From NCBI GenBank assembly GCA_027577595.1, contig JANBRJ010000033.1, positions 1 to 64,000 of the forward strand: a stretch of 64,000 nucleotides of DNA, read 5' to 3'. This document shows, piece by piece, positions 48,400-57,859 of this stretch (within the stretch, counting starts at the first letter, position 1; every line of letters starts with the position of its first letter). The position numbers and the translations under genes were made by a program. Source of the DNA: Coemansia sp. RSA 487 (taxonomy: Eukaryota > Kickxellomycota > Kickxellomycetes > Kickxellales > Kickxellaceae). Under the pieces are notes generated by a model. That model was given only the letters and a program-made list of their open reading frames with translations, was not told the DNA's origin and searched no databases.

Positions 48400-51300
48400 A
48401 TACGTCTCCCTCTAAAAAAGGATATGAAGCTAATCCTCTAGGGATAAAAATTAACTAAAAAAATTATAAACGGAAGCGTGATATCTCCTACATATAACAG
48501 ATGATCTATAATTTAAAAGCTATAGTTACACTTTAATCCAATATTTGATTCCCCCGTTTCTTCTAGAAAGGTATACTAGAAAAAGAAATAAACAAAATAA
48601 AATAGAATGGAAGAGAGAAAACCGTCGTTTTTTTCCTTTGCTTCATAAAATCAACCAAGGGAAATATCTTTCCCTTTTTTTGTTTTCATTTCATGTCTAT
48701 ACAGAAAAATAATGCGTAACCTATCTGCTTGTACTTGTACAATGTCCCCCTTCTCTATTAATCCAACAATATCAATTGTTTAGATAGAAGAAGGGAACAA
48801 AACAAATTAACAAGAGTACATCGCTAATTTCCAGCATGAAGTTTGTTTAGTTGCGAAAAATAACCAGTCTAAGAAAAATAGATGGACTGAATAGCAAACC
48901 CATGATGAGGAGAAGGATACGCTTGGCATACAAATTATCCAAAATTGACCACAGCTTCCTCTAGACAATATCAACAAGAATAATCCAATTTACGCATTGA
49001 ATAACTTTAACAACCGACTGCCAAGTACATACAATTATCCTTTTCGTAAGAGTAAAAAAAACATGCGTGAAATCCGTCTGTTCTACAATTCTATGCTAAT
49101 AACAACAAGTCACACAGACAAAGCATCCTTTTTTTCTTCTTGTATGGCCTGAAGCCACAGAATTATTCTCTTCGGTCTTTTTTTTGTTGGTTATTATAAT
49201 CCTTTTCTCCTTTTACATGTTGTAACAACACAGTATCCACCTGTCTCCTTTCTCTCTTGATTCGCTTGAGTCACAAGTAGCAGGTATCAAATTTCCCCTC
49301 TAAATTTGTAGCTTCTTGGATGTCAACCCATGCCTTTCTGTAGAGAAAACACACTTGGATTCCTCTAGTGCCTTGAATCTTGACCCTCCTCCTTTTTGGA
49401 ATCTGCGGCTTATTCAGACTACTAGATTTCCATTGTACCTAGCTATTTGCTTTTGTGAAATCTCGGTTAGAAAATTATCCAATAGAATAAAAAACAATTT
49501 GGGTGTTTTGATATCAAGATAAAAGAGGAAAGTGGCAGGTGAACGACTTTACTTTGACATTACAAATAGTAAAGCATTTCATAATTGACCATACTTGTTT
49601 TAGAAAAAGGCAATTGGCATATTCGAAAAGGCATCCTTATTACAAATTGTTTTCCATTTATGGTCAATGTTGAGCATATATCATTTGCAAACATCTTTGC
49701 CTTTTCCCTTTTTAAACGAAGAAGAGTGCATATCTATTGCTAAAAACGGCCAAGAACCATGTGCATCTCGCTTAATCAAGAACACGGTGTGGCTGAAGTT
49801 GAACATCTTCATCGACCGCATTTTTAAAAACAAGCCAGTGTATGAAAATACTTCCCTTTCTGGCTGGTTCAGCCAAAGACTAATTTGGAAATGTTCTAAA
49901 CACATCTTATTCTGGACAGCTCGCATCAAAATTTATCAACCATATTGGTGGTTGAATCGTTCTAAAAAAAGGGAGCAACAATTTATATATCCAGTTTTGG
50001 CGAAACAATATAATCAAGGCAATTTTTTACTTGCAAAAGTGGCTGGAATCTACTTGAATATCTTCAGTTCATAATGTTTCATGCTTGGGGCTTTTATCTA
50101 TTGTTGTTTTCCTTCTTAATTGTCACATCCCAGACTGCTTGCTCACCCCCTTTTTGGAGTCACAAAGATAGAGAGGACGCCACATCTCTCCATAACGCTA
50201 AGATGGCGCTATGTTCGCCAATCCGAGAAATGTCGAATCGCACAAGCCACATCGAAGCTGATTTGAATTGGTTTTGTCTAGATCAAGATAATCAAGCTCA
50301 CCAAGCTCCTTTTTAGATATCATTTATCTATCGCTTTCTGCACCTTTCAGTTGAATGAGGAACACATGGTTGCTTTTTTCGATATCAGAACGATCGGCCC
50401 CGTTTCCACTCAACCCATCCATGTGTTTGATTCTCTTGACAGATAAAGCTCCAAAACAAACCAATATACAAAGCAAGGAGTTGTGATTGTCAATCCAAGT
50501 CAACTTTTGAGCTTTTTTTATTCAATTTAAGCTATACCACGTGTACTGGATCTGTGGATGGTGTCTGGTTTTGCTTGGTTCAATTAGTAAAGTGTTCAGC
50601 CAAAACGCAGTCACGCGGCTGCTGGCTTAATATTCACTACACAGGCCTTTATTCTGACCACAAGTATCACCAACGTGTACCTTTTTTTCTAGCTTGTTAT
50701 TGACATCTCCAACAGTATACCGTTTGGCTGTCTACATGGCTTGTAAATGAGGTGGTGCTGATAATAGTGCTTTGAATATCACTAATTCTTTGAGTGTTTT
50801 CTTTTCTTGAAATGTGTATATAAAGAGTTGAGATTTGCTTTTGAAGCGAATCCGGCAGCTTGTCTTGGCCTTTTGCCGAAATTACTTTCGTAAACCGCCT
50901 CTCATTTTTAGTTATTCCTTTTCTGCTTTTACAATCCACACATCGCTAGTGCTTCAATAAAAGACAGTTACTTGTCTCTTTTATTCTACTACGTCTTGTT
51001 TAGTAAAACTACTGTTGCCTGCTGCATTTGTGCAAAGTAACCAGCAACCACTTGGGCCCTTTAGTGATTCGCAAGGGAGGAAATACATGGTTTATTTGCT
51101 ACCGCCGCGTCCAAGAGCTTGTGATATTCAGGTATTTGCTATTTTAGCCCCTTCGCTTATAGCACATACATACTTGAGTATTGTTTTCGGCAATAAACGA
51201 CAAATACATATTTTATTTCGTACTTTGTTATTTATCTTGAAGCCACAAAACGTCTGAATTCCTTTATTTCGTATTCTTCCATATTCAACCGTTTATCCGT

Positions 51301-51434
51301 GGCATAAATAACAAATTTGCGCCTCCTTTCTTTATTTCTACTGACGACAAGGCAAATATTTGTCTATTATTTTATTCTCTGCAGGGTCCCCAACTACCAA
51401 CTTGACACAAGCCTCACTCATTTGAACTAACAAG
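48400..51434. other. 3-kb AT-rich region without a confident gene
   Basis: Divergent spacer between the PH protein (minus) and betaine-lipid synthase (plus). It is AT-rich throughout. The longest open frame (49667-50074, plus, 135 codons, Trp/Lys/Ile-rich) is followed by an ATG overlapping its stop at 50072-50074. That ATG opens an 80-codon frame with a signal-peptide-like start (MFHAWGFYLLLFSFLIVTSQ). Neither has a TATA box or motif I trust. Confidence 0.4.
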
Positions 51435-53777
51435 ATGGGCGCATTCACTGAGATGCTGCTGCTGCTCTTGCTGGTTGCCTGCAACTCTACTCCTCTTCTG
51501 GCAAACAGTACAAGTGATTGCAACGAGCAACCTGCATATTCTGCCCTAGATCAAGATATCTGCCATGACGGATTATTCAGATCCAGCCGAACGCTGTATC
51601 ACCGCGCGGTCTGCCTGGTGCTTGCCCTTGTGGCGCTGATCAACAGAAAAAGACTGCATGTGGTAGGTACGTTTGCGTACAACTGTTTCTTCAAGCGCCT
51701 GAGTCGGCATGACAGCCAGCAACAGCGGCTTAATGCGTTCTACGAGGGCCAAGCATCCGTGTATGACGCAACCAGAGGCAGGCTGCTTCGTGGCAGAAAA
51801 ACGATGCTCCGCCTTTGTGCGGCGGAACTGGAGCACACAGCGAAACGTGTAGGCGATAGCGGTAGCGGGCTTGTTTGGGTGGATGTCGGTGGTGGAACTG
51901 GCTGGAATATCGAGAAAATGGATGCGCTGTTTGGTATCAGCAATTTTGACCGCGTGTACTTGGTCGATCTCTGCGAGCCGCTTTGCAGAGTGGCCGAACA
52001 ACGGTTTAAGGCCAAAGGGTGGACCAACGTCATTGTTGTTTGCCAGCCCGCTTCTAGTTTCACGCTTCCCGGTATTCCTTCTCTCGAGGGCTCGGCTGAT
52101 CTAGTCACAATGTCGTACTCGCTGTCGATGCTCGATAGCTTTTATCCTGTCGTTGAGCGCCTAGCAAGTATCCTCAAACCGCGCACGGGTATCTTGGGTG
52201 TTGCTGACTTTTACGTCTCTGAAACCACGGAAACGTCAAACAACCATGGCTTTGGATACCACTGCAGCTGGTTTACGCGCGTCTTCTGGCAACACTGGTT
52301 CGAGTTCGACCACGTCTTCTTGCACCCTTGCCGCAGGAACTATTTGGAGCACGTTTTTGCTACACACAAGGTGTTTAACGGGAGAAACCATTTTATCATC
52401 CCGCAGATCATCCAGATTCCGTACTACGTGTGGCTAGGCAAACGCCAGTCGAGCGCTAATGCTGATGGCTGCTCTTTGGCCCAGTCGTCAGCGATCATTG
52501 AGAAGTGTGCAGTCAACAGCAGTGGCAGCGACAGGGGGTGGATACGACTTCCGTATCGTCCGGAAAGACCCGAACATGCGCAGTTCACAACGTATATCTA
52601 TGCGTTTACATGGGAGGATCCGCGGTGCGATCTCCAAGCGCTCGATCTCAAACCTGGCGACAATCTGCTGGTGATAACCTCGGCAGGCGACAACGCTCTT
52701 GCATATGCTGCACACCAAGACCAAATCACTCTGCACTGCGTTGACATGAACCCATGCCAAAACCATCTGCTCGAGCTCAAGCTGGTATGTCTCCGCGCAC
52801 TGGAGTACAAACAGTTTTGGCAGATATTTGGCAACGGGCGGATCGACGGGTTCACGGATATCCTGGAAAGCAAGCTGTCGCCGTGGCTATCGCAAGAGGC
52901 ATATCAGTACTGGCGGAACAACGTGGACACGTTTGGTGGCACGCAGGCGCAGGCTGGCGAGAACCGGTTAAGGCGCATGGTTGTTGACAAGCTGCTTGGC
53001 CCGTCAAATCTCTACACCACAGGATACTCTGGGCTGGCACTGCGATGCTTGCATGTGATGCTTCGGCTCACAGGAACCAAGGACGCAGCCCTGCGGCTGA
53101 TCAGAAATGCGCTATCGCTGAGCGAACAAATGCACGTTTGGCGGCAGCACATGCGCGGGTGGGTGCAGGGGACGCTGGCGACATGGTTCCTTGACAACCC
53201 GGTGATAATGTGGCAGCTTCTGGGCGTGCCAATCAACCAGTGGAACATGCTGCGCAGCGAGGGCTCGATGTCTCAGTACGTGCGCGACACCATTGAGCCT
53301 GTACTTGCAAGGACCTCGCTTGCCGACGACAACTACTTTTACCACCTGCTATTTGCCCTACGGTACTCGCCCACCTGCTGCCCGGACTATATGACCAAGC
53401 AAGGGTTCGACAAGCTGCAGCGGACACTGAGCGCCGACACTCCGCTGGACCAATGCACGTTTAGGCTGCACACCGATACCATCCTAGACGTGTTGGCAAT
53501 GATGCGTCCGGGCGAGCTAACAAAGGCCGTCATTATGGACCATATGGACTGGTTCTCGGCGCATGATGCTCAGCAGGAAGTAAGTGCCCTGGCTAGAGCC
53601 ATTTCAAAGGACGGGTTTGTTCTATGGCGCAGCGCTGCTAGACATCCCTGGTACGTCAAGGTCTTTGAGGCAAACGGGTTCTCTGTAGAAGCAATATCGG
53701 TGCGCCAGCCAAACACAATGAAGCCTCTGGACCGTGTAAACATGTATGCCAGCTTTTACAAGGCCACAAAGCTTTAG
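51435..53777 (+). CDS. BTA1: Betaine-lipid (DGTS) synthase, fused BtaB-BtaA type
   Basis: 780 residues. It makes diacylglyceryl-trimethylhomoserine, a phosphorus-free membrane lipid. The N-terminal half is the BtaB-like methyltransferase: RLNAFYEGQASVYDATRGRLLRGRKTML (about 98-125), SAM motif I WVDVGGGTGWN (148-157), YLVDLCEPLCRVAEQRFKAKG, and SADLVTMSYSLSMLDSFYPVVERLASILKPRTG. The C-terminal half (about 395-780) is the BtaA-like DUF3419 part with FTTYIYAFTWEDPRCDLQALDLKPGDNLLVITSAGDNALAYA and VDMNPCQNHLLELKL. The order (methyltransferase first) is that of fungal Bta1. Hydrophobic stretches at residues 6-24 and 56-69 probably anchor it in the ER. In other fungi the gene is induced by phosphate starvation; no phosphate-response site was identified here. 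Confidence 0.93.
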   Translation: MGAFTEMLLLLLLVACNSTPLLANSTSDCNEQPAYSALDQDICHDGLFRSSRTLYHRAVCLVLALVALINRKRLHVVGTFAYNCFFKRLSRHDSQQQRLNAFYEGQASVYDATRGRLLRGRKTMLRLCAAELEHTAKRVGDSGSGLVWVDVGGGTGWNIEKMDALFGISNFDRVYLVDLCEPLCRVAEQRFKAKGWTNVIVVCQPASSFTLPGIPSLEGSADLVTMSYSLSMLDSFYPVVERLASILKPRTGILGVADFYVSETTETSNNHGFGYHCSWFTRVFWQHWFEFDHVFLHPCRRNYLEHVFATHKVFNGRNHFIIPQIIQIPYYVWLGKRQSSANADGCSLAQSSAIIEKCAVNSSGSDRGWIRLPYRPERPEHAQFTTYIYAFTWEDPRCDLQALDLKPGDNLLVITSAGDNALAYAAHQDQITLHCVDMNPCQNHLLELKLVCLRALEYKQFWQIFGNGRIDGFTDILESKLSPWLSQEAYQYWRNNVDTFGGTQAQAGENRLRRMVVDKLLGPSNLYTTGYSGLALRCLHVMLRLTGTKDAALRLIRNALSLSEQMHVWRQHMRGWVQGTLATWFLDNPVIMWQLLGVPINQWNMLRSEGSMSQYVRDTIEPVLARTSLADDNYFYHLLFALRYSPTCCPDYMTKQGFDKLQRTLSADTPLDQCTFRLHTDTILDVLAMMRPGELTKAVIMDHMDWFSAHDAQQEVSALARAISKDGFVLWRSAARHPWYVKVFEANGFSVEAISVRQPNTMKPLDRVNMYASFYKATKL

Positions 53778-53865
53778 CGTGCTTTTCTGCTATATTAATT
53801 GATAGGTATCTAATTTTATTTTGTAGTTGCGAATATAAACATGTGAAATGCATAGAGCTGAATGA

Positions 53866-54465
53866 TTAAAGTAAGGAATAGGCTGCCACAAGGAACGACA
53901 GAGTGCCGGCGACGGTGAATAGCGAGGCCGACTTGGGAAGCATGTGCAAGCTGGCTGCGCTGGATGATTGTTCCTCTGAATCGGACCCAACAGTGAATGT
54001 GTAGTAAGTGATTGAATCTTCACTGGACTCAGCCGATGATTCATCCTCAGCATCACTGGCACTGTTGTCATCGGAAATCCCGCTATCAGCAGAAACGGTG
54101 ACAGACGTGGTTCTGTCTGAAGCAGAAGTAGTGCTATCGGAGACCGGGGCAATGCTGTCAGTGACGGCTGTGGTGCTGTCAGAAACAACAGGCTTGGCGC
54201 TGGTCCATTGGTCGGTGGCAGTAGTGTCTGTTGCCTGAGAACACACGCCTTGATTGCACACAGTGCCCCACGGACAAGTGCTCTGGAACACCCACACGTT
54301 GTTGGAGCACGAGATGATCTGGTCAGAGCCGTTGCATAGAACCCGGTCATAAATCGAGTTGCATGCGGCGCCAAGGATCGAAAAGTTTGACGTGGGCTCG
54401 TCGATTGCCACCGTGCTTCTTGCTAGAGCAAGCGCAGATACAATTGCACTAGTCGCGAACTTCAT
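53866..54465 (-). CDS. GPI-anchored Ser/Thr-rich wall protein with CBM19-like domain
   Basis: 199 residues. The signal peptide ends near residue 20 (STVAI). Six cysteines at 35, 44, 53, 64, 70 and 75 form a compact domain, CNSIYDRVLCNGSDQIISC then VWVFQSTCPWGTVCNQGVC. The spacing is like the chitin-binding CBM19 module found in fungal chitinases and wall proteins. A Ser/Thr/Asp-rich stalk (about 78-165) with likely O-mannosylation follows. The end is a GPI signal: small residues (SSSAAS), then the hydrophobic LFTVAGTLSFLVAAYSLL with no charged residue after it. It should sit on the plasma membrane or be linked to wall glucan. Chitin binding is inferred. Confidence 0.75.
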   Translation of the reverse strand: MKFATSAIVSALALARSTVAIDEPTSNFSILGAACNSIYDRVLCNGSDQIISCSNNVWVFQSTCPWGTVCNQGVCSQATDTTATDQWTSAKPVVSDSTTAVTDSIAPVSDSTTSASDRTTSVTVSADSGISDDNSASDAEDESSAESSEDSITYYTFTVGSDSEEQSSSAASLHMLPKSASLFTVAGTLSFLVAAYSLL

Positions 54466-55329
54466 TATTCGTTATTTCAGGTAATGCAGGTAAAGTAATG
54501 ACTAAAATGGGTATTAAAGATTTGTACAATGCTTGAAGCGTGGAGGGAGAATGCAATTTGAAAGAAAAACTGGCTGACTGGAGAAGCGAAGCAACATGCG
54601 GCGTCTACCTTTCCTGAGTAAGCTATATTTATTCGTCCAGCTACTGCCAGGACTTTACAAAAGCAACACGGCTAACGATACAATGTTGAATGATGGGGAT
54701 GTGCTTTTCACTTGCAATTCCTTTTGTATAAAGCTAGTCCTTTTAGAAAGATGTGAAAAGGACCGAAGTGAAGAAATTAATAAGTTTGCCATCCCAAAAA
54801 TCCGTCTTTGGATAGCCCAATTCCTTTACACAACGGACCATGGACAAACTGGAAATAAACACGATTTCACATAAAATGGACATTGCTACGTTATGTGCAA
54901 AAAATGCCAATGCTTTGTACAAACTGATTTCTCGTTTGTATTAAAGACCCCTACCAAAGAACTATACTTAGCAAAAGTGAACCCTAAATGTGCATACAAA
55001 ACACATAAAAAGGTGCTATTGTACAAAGTGTCCCTAGTTCTTTATCTAGGTTTCTATTCTTCTATGCCAAGCACTGGCTGTTTTGGTAGCATTTGTATTT
55101 GGGTAGATAGCGTAAAAGCAGCTTTATGAACTTTGAATGCCCAGCCTGTATTGATCTAAATTTTAAAGCTGCAGCCAACTAATTTAATTAATGCATTAGC
55201 CCTAATCCTTGCCTGCGGCTATTCGTTTTGGTTCTTATTTTTTTGCCAAGGCTGCATTTTAAGTAGCCTTTTCGTCTCTGTGGCATTTACTTATTTCTTT
55301 CCAATCGCCATTTAAATTTATATTCGAAC
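54466..55329. other. Divergent spacer
   Basis: About 860 AT-rich bases between the wall protein (minus) and the scramblase gene (plus). Open frames of 78-92 codons exist at 54596-54874 and 54893-55129, but lack motifs. Confidence 0.4.
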
Positions 55330-56469
55330 ATGACAGCTATTACACTCTTTCAGGCAGCAACCGGGTGTTTAAGGACCAGGAGCCCGTTGAATCGTCAACA
55401 AAATCGATTACTGCTGCGGACTATTTGGTCAACAAGTACAAATTCAAGACAGTATGAGGACGATGAACGAGGGTCCAGGGTGTATTCACAGCAGCAGCAG
55501 CGCAAGCCGATAGTGTGCGCACGACAAAGACAAACGGAAAAACAGCACAGCAACGCGAGCAATGGGGGCTGGGACCAGCAAATAGTACTTTCGGGGAACA
55601 CGCTGGCTCTAGCAGGCGGTCAGTGCCACGAAAGCATCCCAGGAATCCTGGGCCACTCCTCGCTACGTGTGACAAGGAAGCTGGAGATGATGAGCATATT
55701 TTTGGGATACGAGCAAGCCAACCGGTACGCACTACTGGATCCGCATGGCAACGCGGTTGGATTCATGGCTGAGGAGTATACACTGTGGTCCACAATAGGG
55801 CGCCAATTCCTCCGTCTTCATCGACCCTTCCGTGTGCACGTGCTCGATCTCAATGGGCGTGAGTGTATGACGATATGGCGCAACTTTAGCTTAATCAACA
55901 GCAAGGTGTTTGTGGCTGACCATCGCGGTAGGACGATTGGCGAGTCCCAGCAGCAGTGGCATATGTGGCGCCGGCGATACAACATGTTTGTTGACCACCA
56001 TGGTGAAGTAGATGAGAATCAGGGTTTTGATAGACGCCAGTTTGCCGAGGTCGATGCGCCCTTTCTGTCGTGGGACTTTCCGTTCCTTTCTGAGAACGGT
56101 GCTCTGTTAGGTGGTGTTTACCGTGATTTTTCAGGTATTGGCATGGAACTCTTTACCGACTACGGACTCTACGCGATATGTTTTGATCGGCTGGCACTGG
56201 CCCAACGGTACCAAGCCCAAGCCCAAGCCCAGAATCAAACTTGGCCAGCAGCTTCTCCTGGTGTTGATGCTCAAACCGCCGGTGCAATCCCTGCACTAGC
56301 AGGCCGTGATCTGAATCTTGACGAGCGTGCTGTTGCCCTGGCTGCAGCTGTGTCTATAGATTTTGACTACTTTAGCCGCCATTCGCGTATGGCTGGTGGT
56401 GGTGGTGGGTTCTGGATATTCCCGTTCTCTACATCCAACGACTACACCGACATTGGTGGCGATAGCTAG
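55330..56469 (+). CDS. AIM25: Phospholipid scramblase-family protein, Aim25-like
   Basis: 379 residues. The N-terminus (1-45) is rich in Arg, Ser, Thr and Gln without acids until YEDDERG, as in a mitochondrial targeting peptide. The scramblase domain follows: LRVTRKLEMMSIFLGYEQANRYALLDPHGNAVGFMAEEYTLWSTIGRQFLRLHRPFRVHVLDLNGREC, then FSLINSKVFVADHRGRTIGESQQQWHMWRRRYNMFV. GVYRDFSGIGMELFTDYGLYAICFD closes the barrel. The family is that of yeast Aim25 and human PLSCR; a lipid-moving role is not proven for the mitochondrial fungal branch. A Gln/Ala-rich insert (QAQAQAQNQ) sits near residue 300. The Gly-rich C-terminus is non-conserved. Confidence 0.85.
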   Translation: MTAITLFQAATGCLRTRSPLNRQQNRLLLRTIWSTSTNSRQYEDDERGSRVYSQQQQRKPIVCARQRQTEKQHSNASNGGWDQQIVLSGNTLALAGGQCHESIPGILGHSSLRVTRKLEMMSIFLGYEQANRYALLDPHGNAVGFMAEEYTLWSTIGRQFLRLHRPFRVHVLDLNGRECMTIWRNFSLINSKVFVADHRGRTIGESQQQWHMWRRRYNMFVDHHGEVDENQGFDRRQFAEVDAPFLSWDFPFLSENGALLGGVYRDFSGIGMELFTDYGLYAICFDRLALAQRYQAQAQAQNQTWPAASPGVDAQTAGAIPALAGRDLNLDERAVALAAAVSIDFDYFSRHSRMAGGGGGFWIFPFSTSNDYTDIGGDS

Positions 56470-56581
56470 AGAACCCCCCCAACTACGTTGATAATTTCAT
56501 CCAATACAACTATTTTAGGCACTCTATTTCTTTGGCTTGATGACGATGGTGAATAATCAGCAAACATACTGGTAAACCGAC

Positions 56582-57000
56582 TCAAGGTCCGGTAAATGGA
56601 TATTTCTTTAAAAGCTGCCGTATCCTCGAAGCATGCTTTTTGTATCTTTTGTTACAAAGTGCCATTTTGAGTTCGCCTGAAATCGCGTTGAACAAACCAC
56701 CATTGTCAATATCAATATGGCGGAGGTTTGAGTACTCTCCATTCGCAAACACCTTATACCTGTGCAGTATTTATATGATACTATCATAAAGCGAAATCCA
56801 TAGATACTCCAGAGCGCCACTGTTCCCCCTGAATAGCGTGTCGTCCTGGAGCACAAGCCAAACATCTTCTGGCATTGTGGCTTCCACATGGTAATTTTCT
56901 CGGCTGGGATATCGATCCGGGCCTATGCAGTATTGAGCTATTGATTCTGCAATATGCTGTGGTAAAGTCTGGGATAGCGATAAAGAATGCTGTGCGAGAT
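56582..57000 (-). pseudogene. F-box-like gene remnant
   Basis: The minus strand reads about 130 codons in one frame, with one internal TAA (after SLYDSII). It starts like the F-box of Kickxellomycotina F-box/LRR proteins (LPQHIAESIAQYC) and contains DVWLVLQDD, GALEYLWISLYDS, FANGEYSNLRHIDIDNGG. No upstream start or downstream repeats were found, so it is a fragment. The match is by pattern only. A reading as a spliced gene is possible but not supported. Confidence 0.35.
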
Positions 57001-57101
57001 ATAAGCTGCCTTGGTATAAAATTTGTCATATAACTTGGCCACACTTCAATGAAATATATTCCAATCTCTTGAAATAAGCCGAAAAACTGAAAGAAGAACA
57101 G

Positions 57102-57425
57102 ATGCTGCGTGGTATTGAGAAAAGAGAGTGCGCAAGGTCAAGAAACATACTGAGCAGGGCAAGAGGAGCCGGGCAGCCAGGCTTTCTCGCGAAAAGGCAG
57201 AGCACAACGGCACGGCCGTTCCACAGGAGCCCAAATCCGCTGTGGTTAAAACTGCTCAGCTGCAGAACGCCTCCTCTAATGCCAGCCAGATGCGGCTGCA
57301 AATCAAGGCCCATGCTTACTGGGGACGGTGCTCCAACTCAGCCCGTCGCTCGCGTGTTTGGTGCCGAGCAGACTCTCAAGAAGCTTGCTCTGGTGCTCTC
57401 AGCCGCCTTGATTCTGACAAAGTAA
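57102..57425 (+). pseudogene. Unidentified coding-like fragment with a frame change
   Basis: A GC-rich block in an AT-rich spacer. One frame reads KKHTEQGKRSRAARLSREKA and continues to LQIKAHAYWG. A shift then leads to PTQPVARVFGAEQTLKKLAL before a stop. Codon use resembles the real genes, unlike the flanks. I cannot name the parent protein. It may be a partial duplicate of a host gene. Confidence 0.3.
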
Positions 57426-57859
57426 AATACTTTTTTGCTCACGATGTGAGTAAACAAGTGTCGGCTAGAATATTTGGTTTTGAAGTAAAGCTGAATAAAA
57501 AAAGACTAGCTGAGCATATTGTGTATCTTGTATAAAGATAGTTATGCTGATCAGTGGATATTACTTCTCGTCCAGCTTCTAGTAAAACTCTCCATCATTA
57601 GCTTTGCCGTCTTGCGATGGGTTTGTTTCGCTCGTTAGTTAGCTTTACCTGAGAATCGCTTGGCATAGCTGAGAAGAACTTTGCTTGATTGTGCAATGTG
57701 CTTATAGAACTCTCTTTGATGCGCTGGTACAATGTAGAGATGCGAATGTCAGTAAAATATTTACTACATTTTCCTCTCAAATATGTAGCTTGTTCTCGAT
57801 ACCCCAAACGATGGGTGTAGAGGTTTTTGGGGGGTTATTGTGTGCTTAAAATATTACAA
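57426..57859. other. Spacer
   Basis: About 430 AT-rich bases; a 69-codon minus-strand open frame (57598-57807) lacks an ATG start and motif. Nothing else is seen. Confidence 0.4.
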
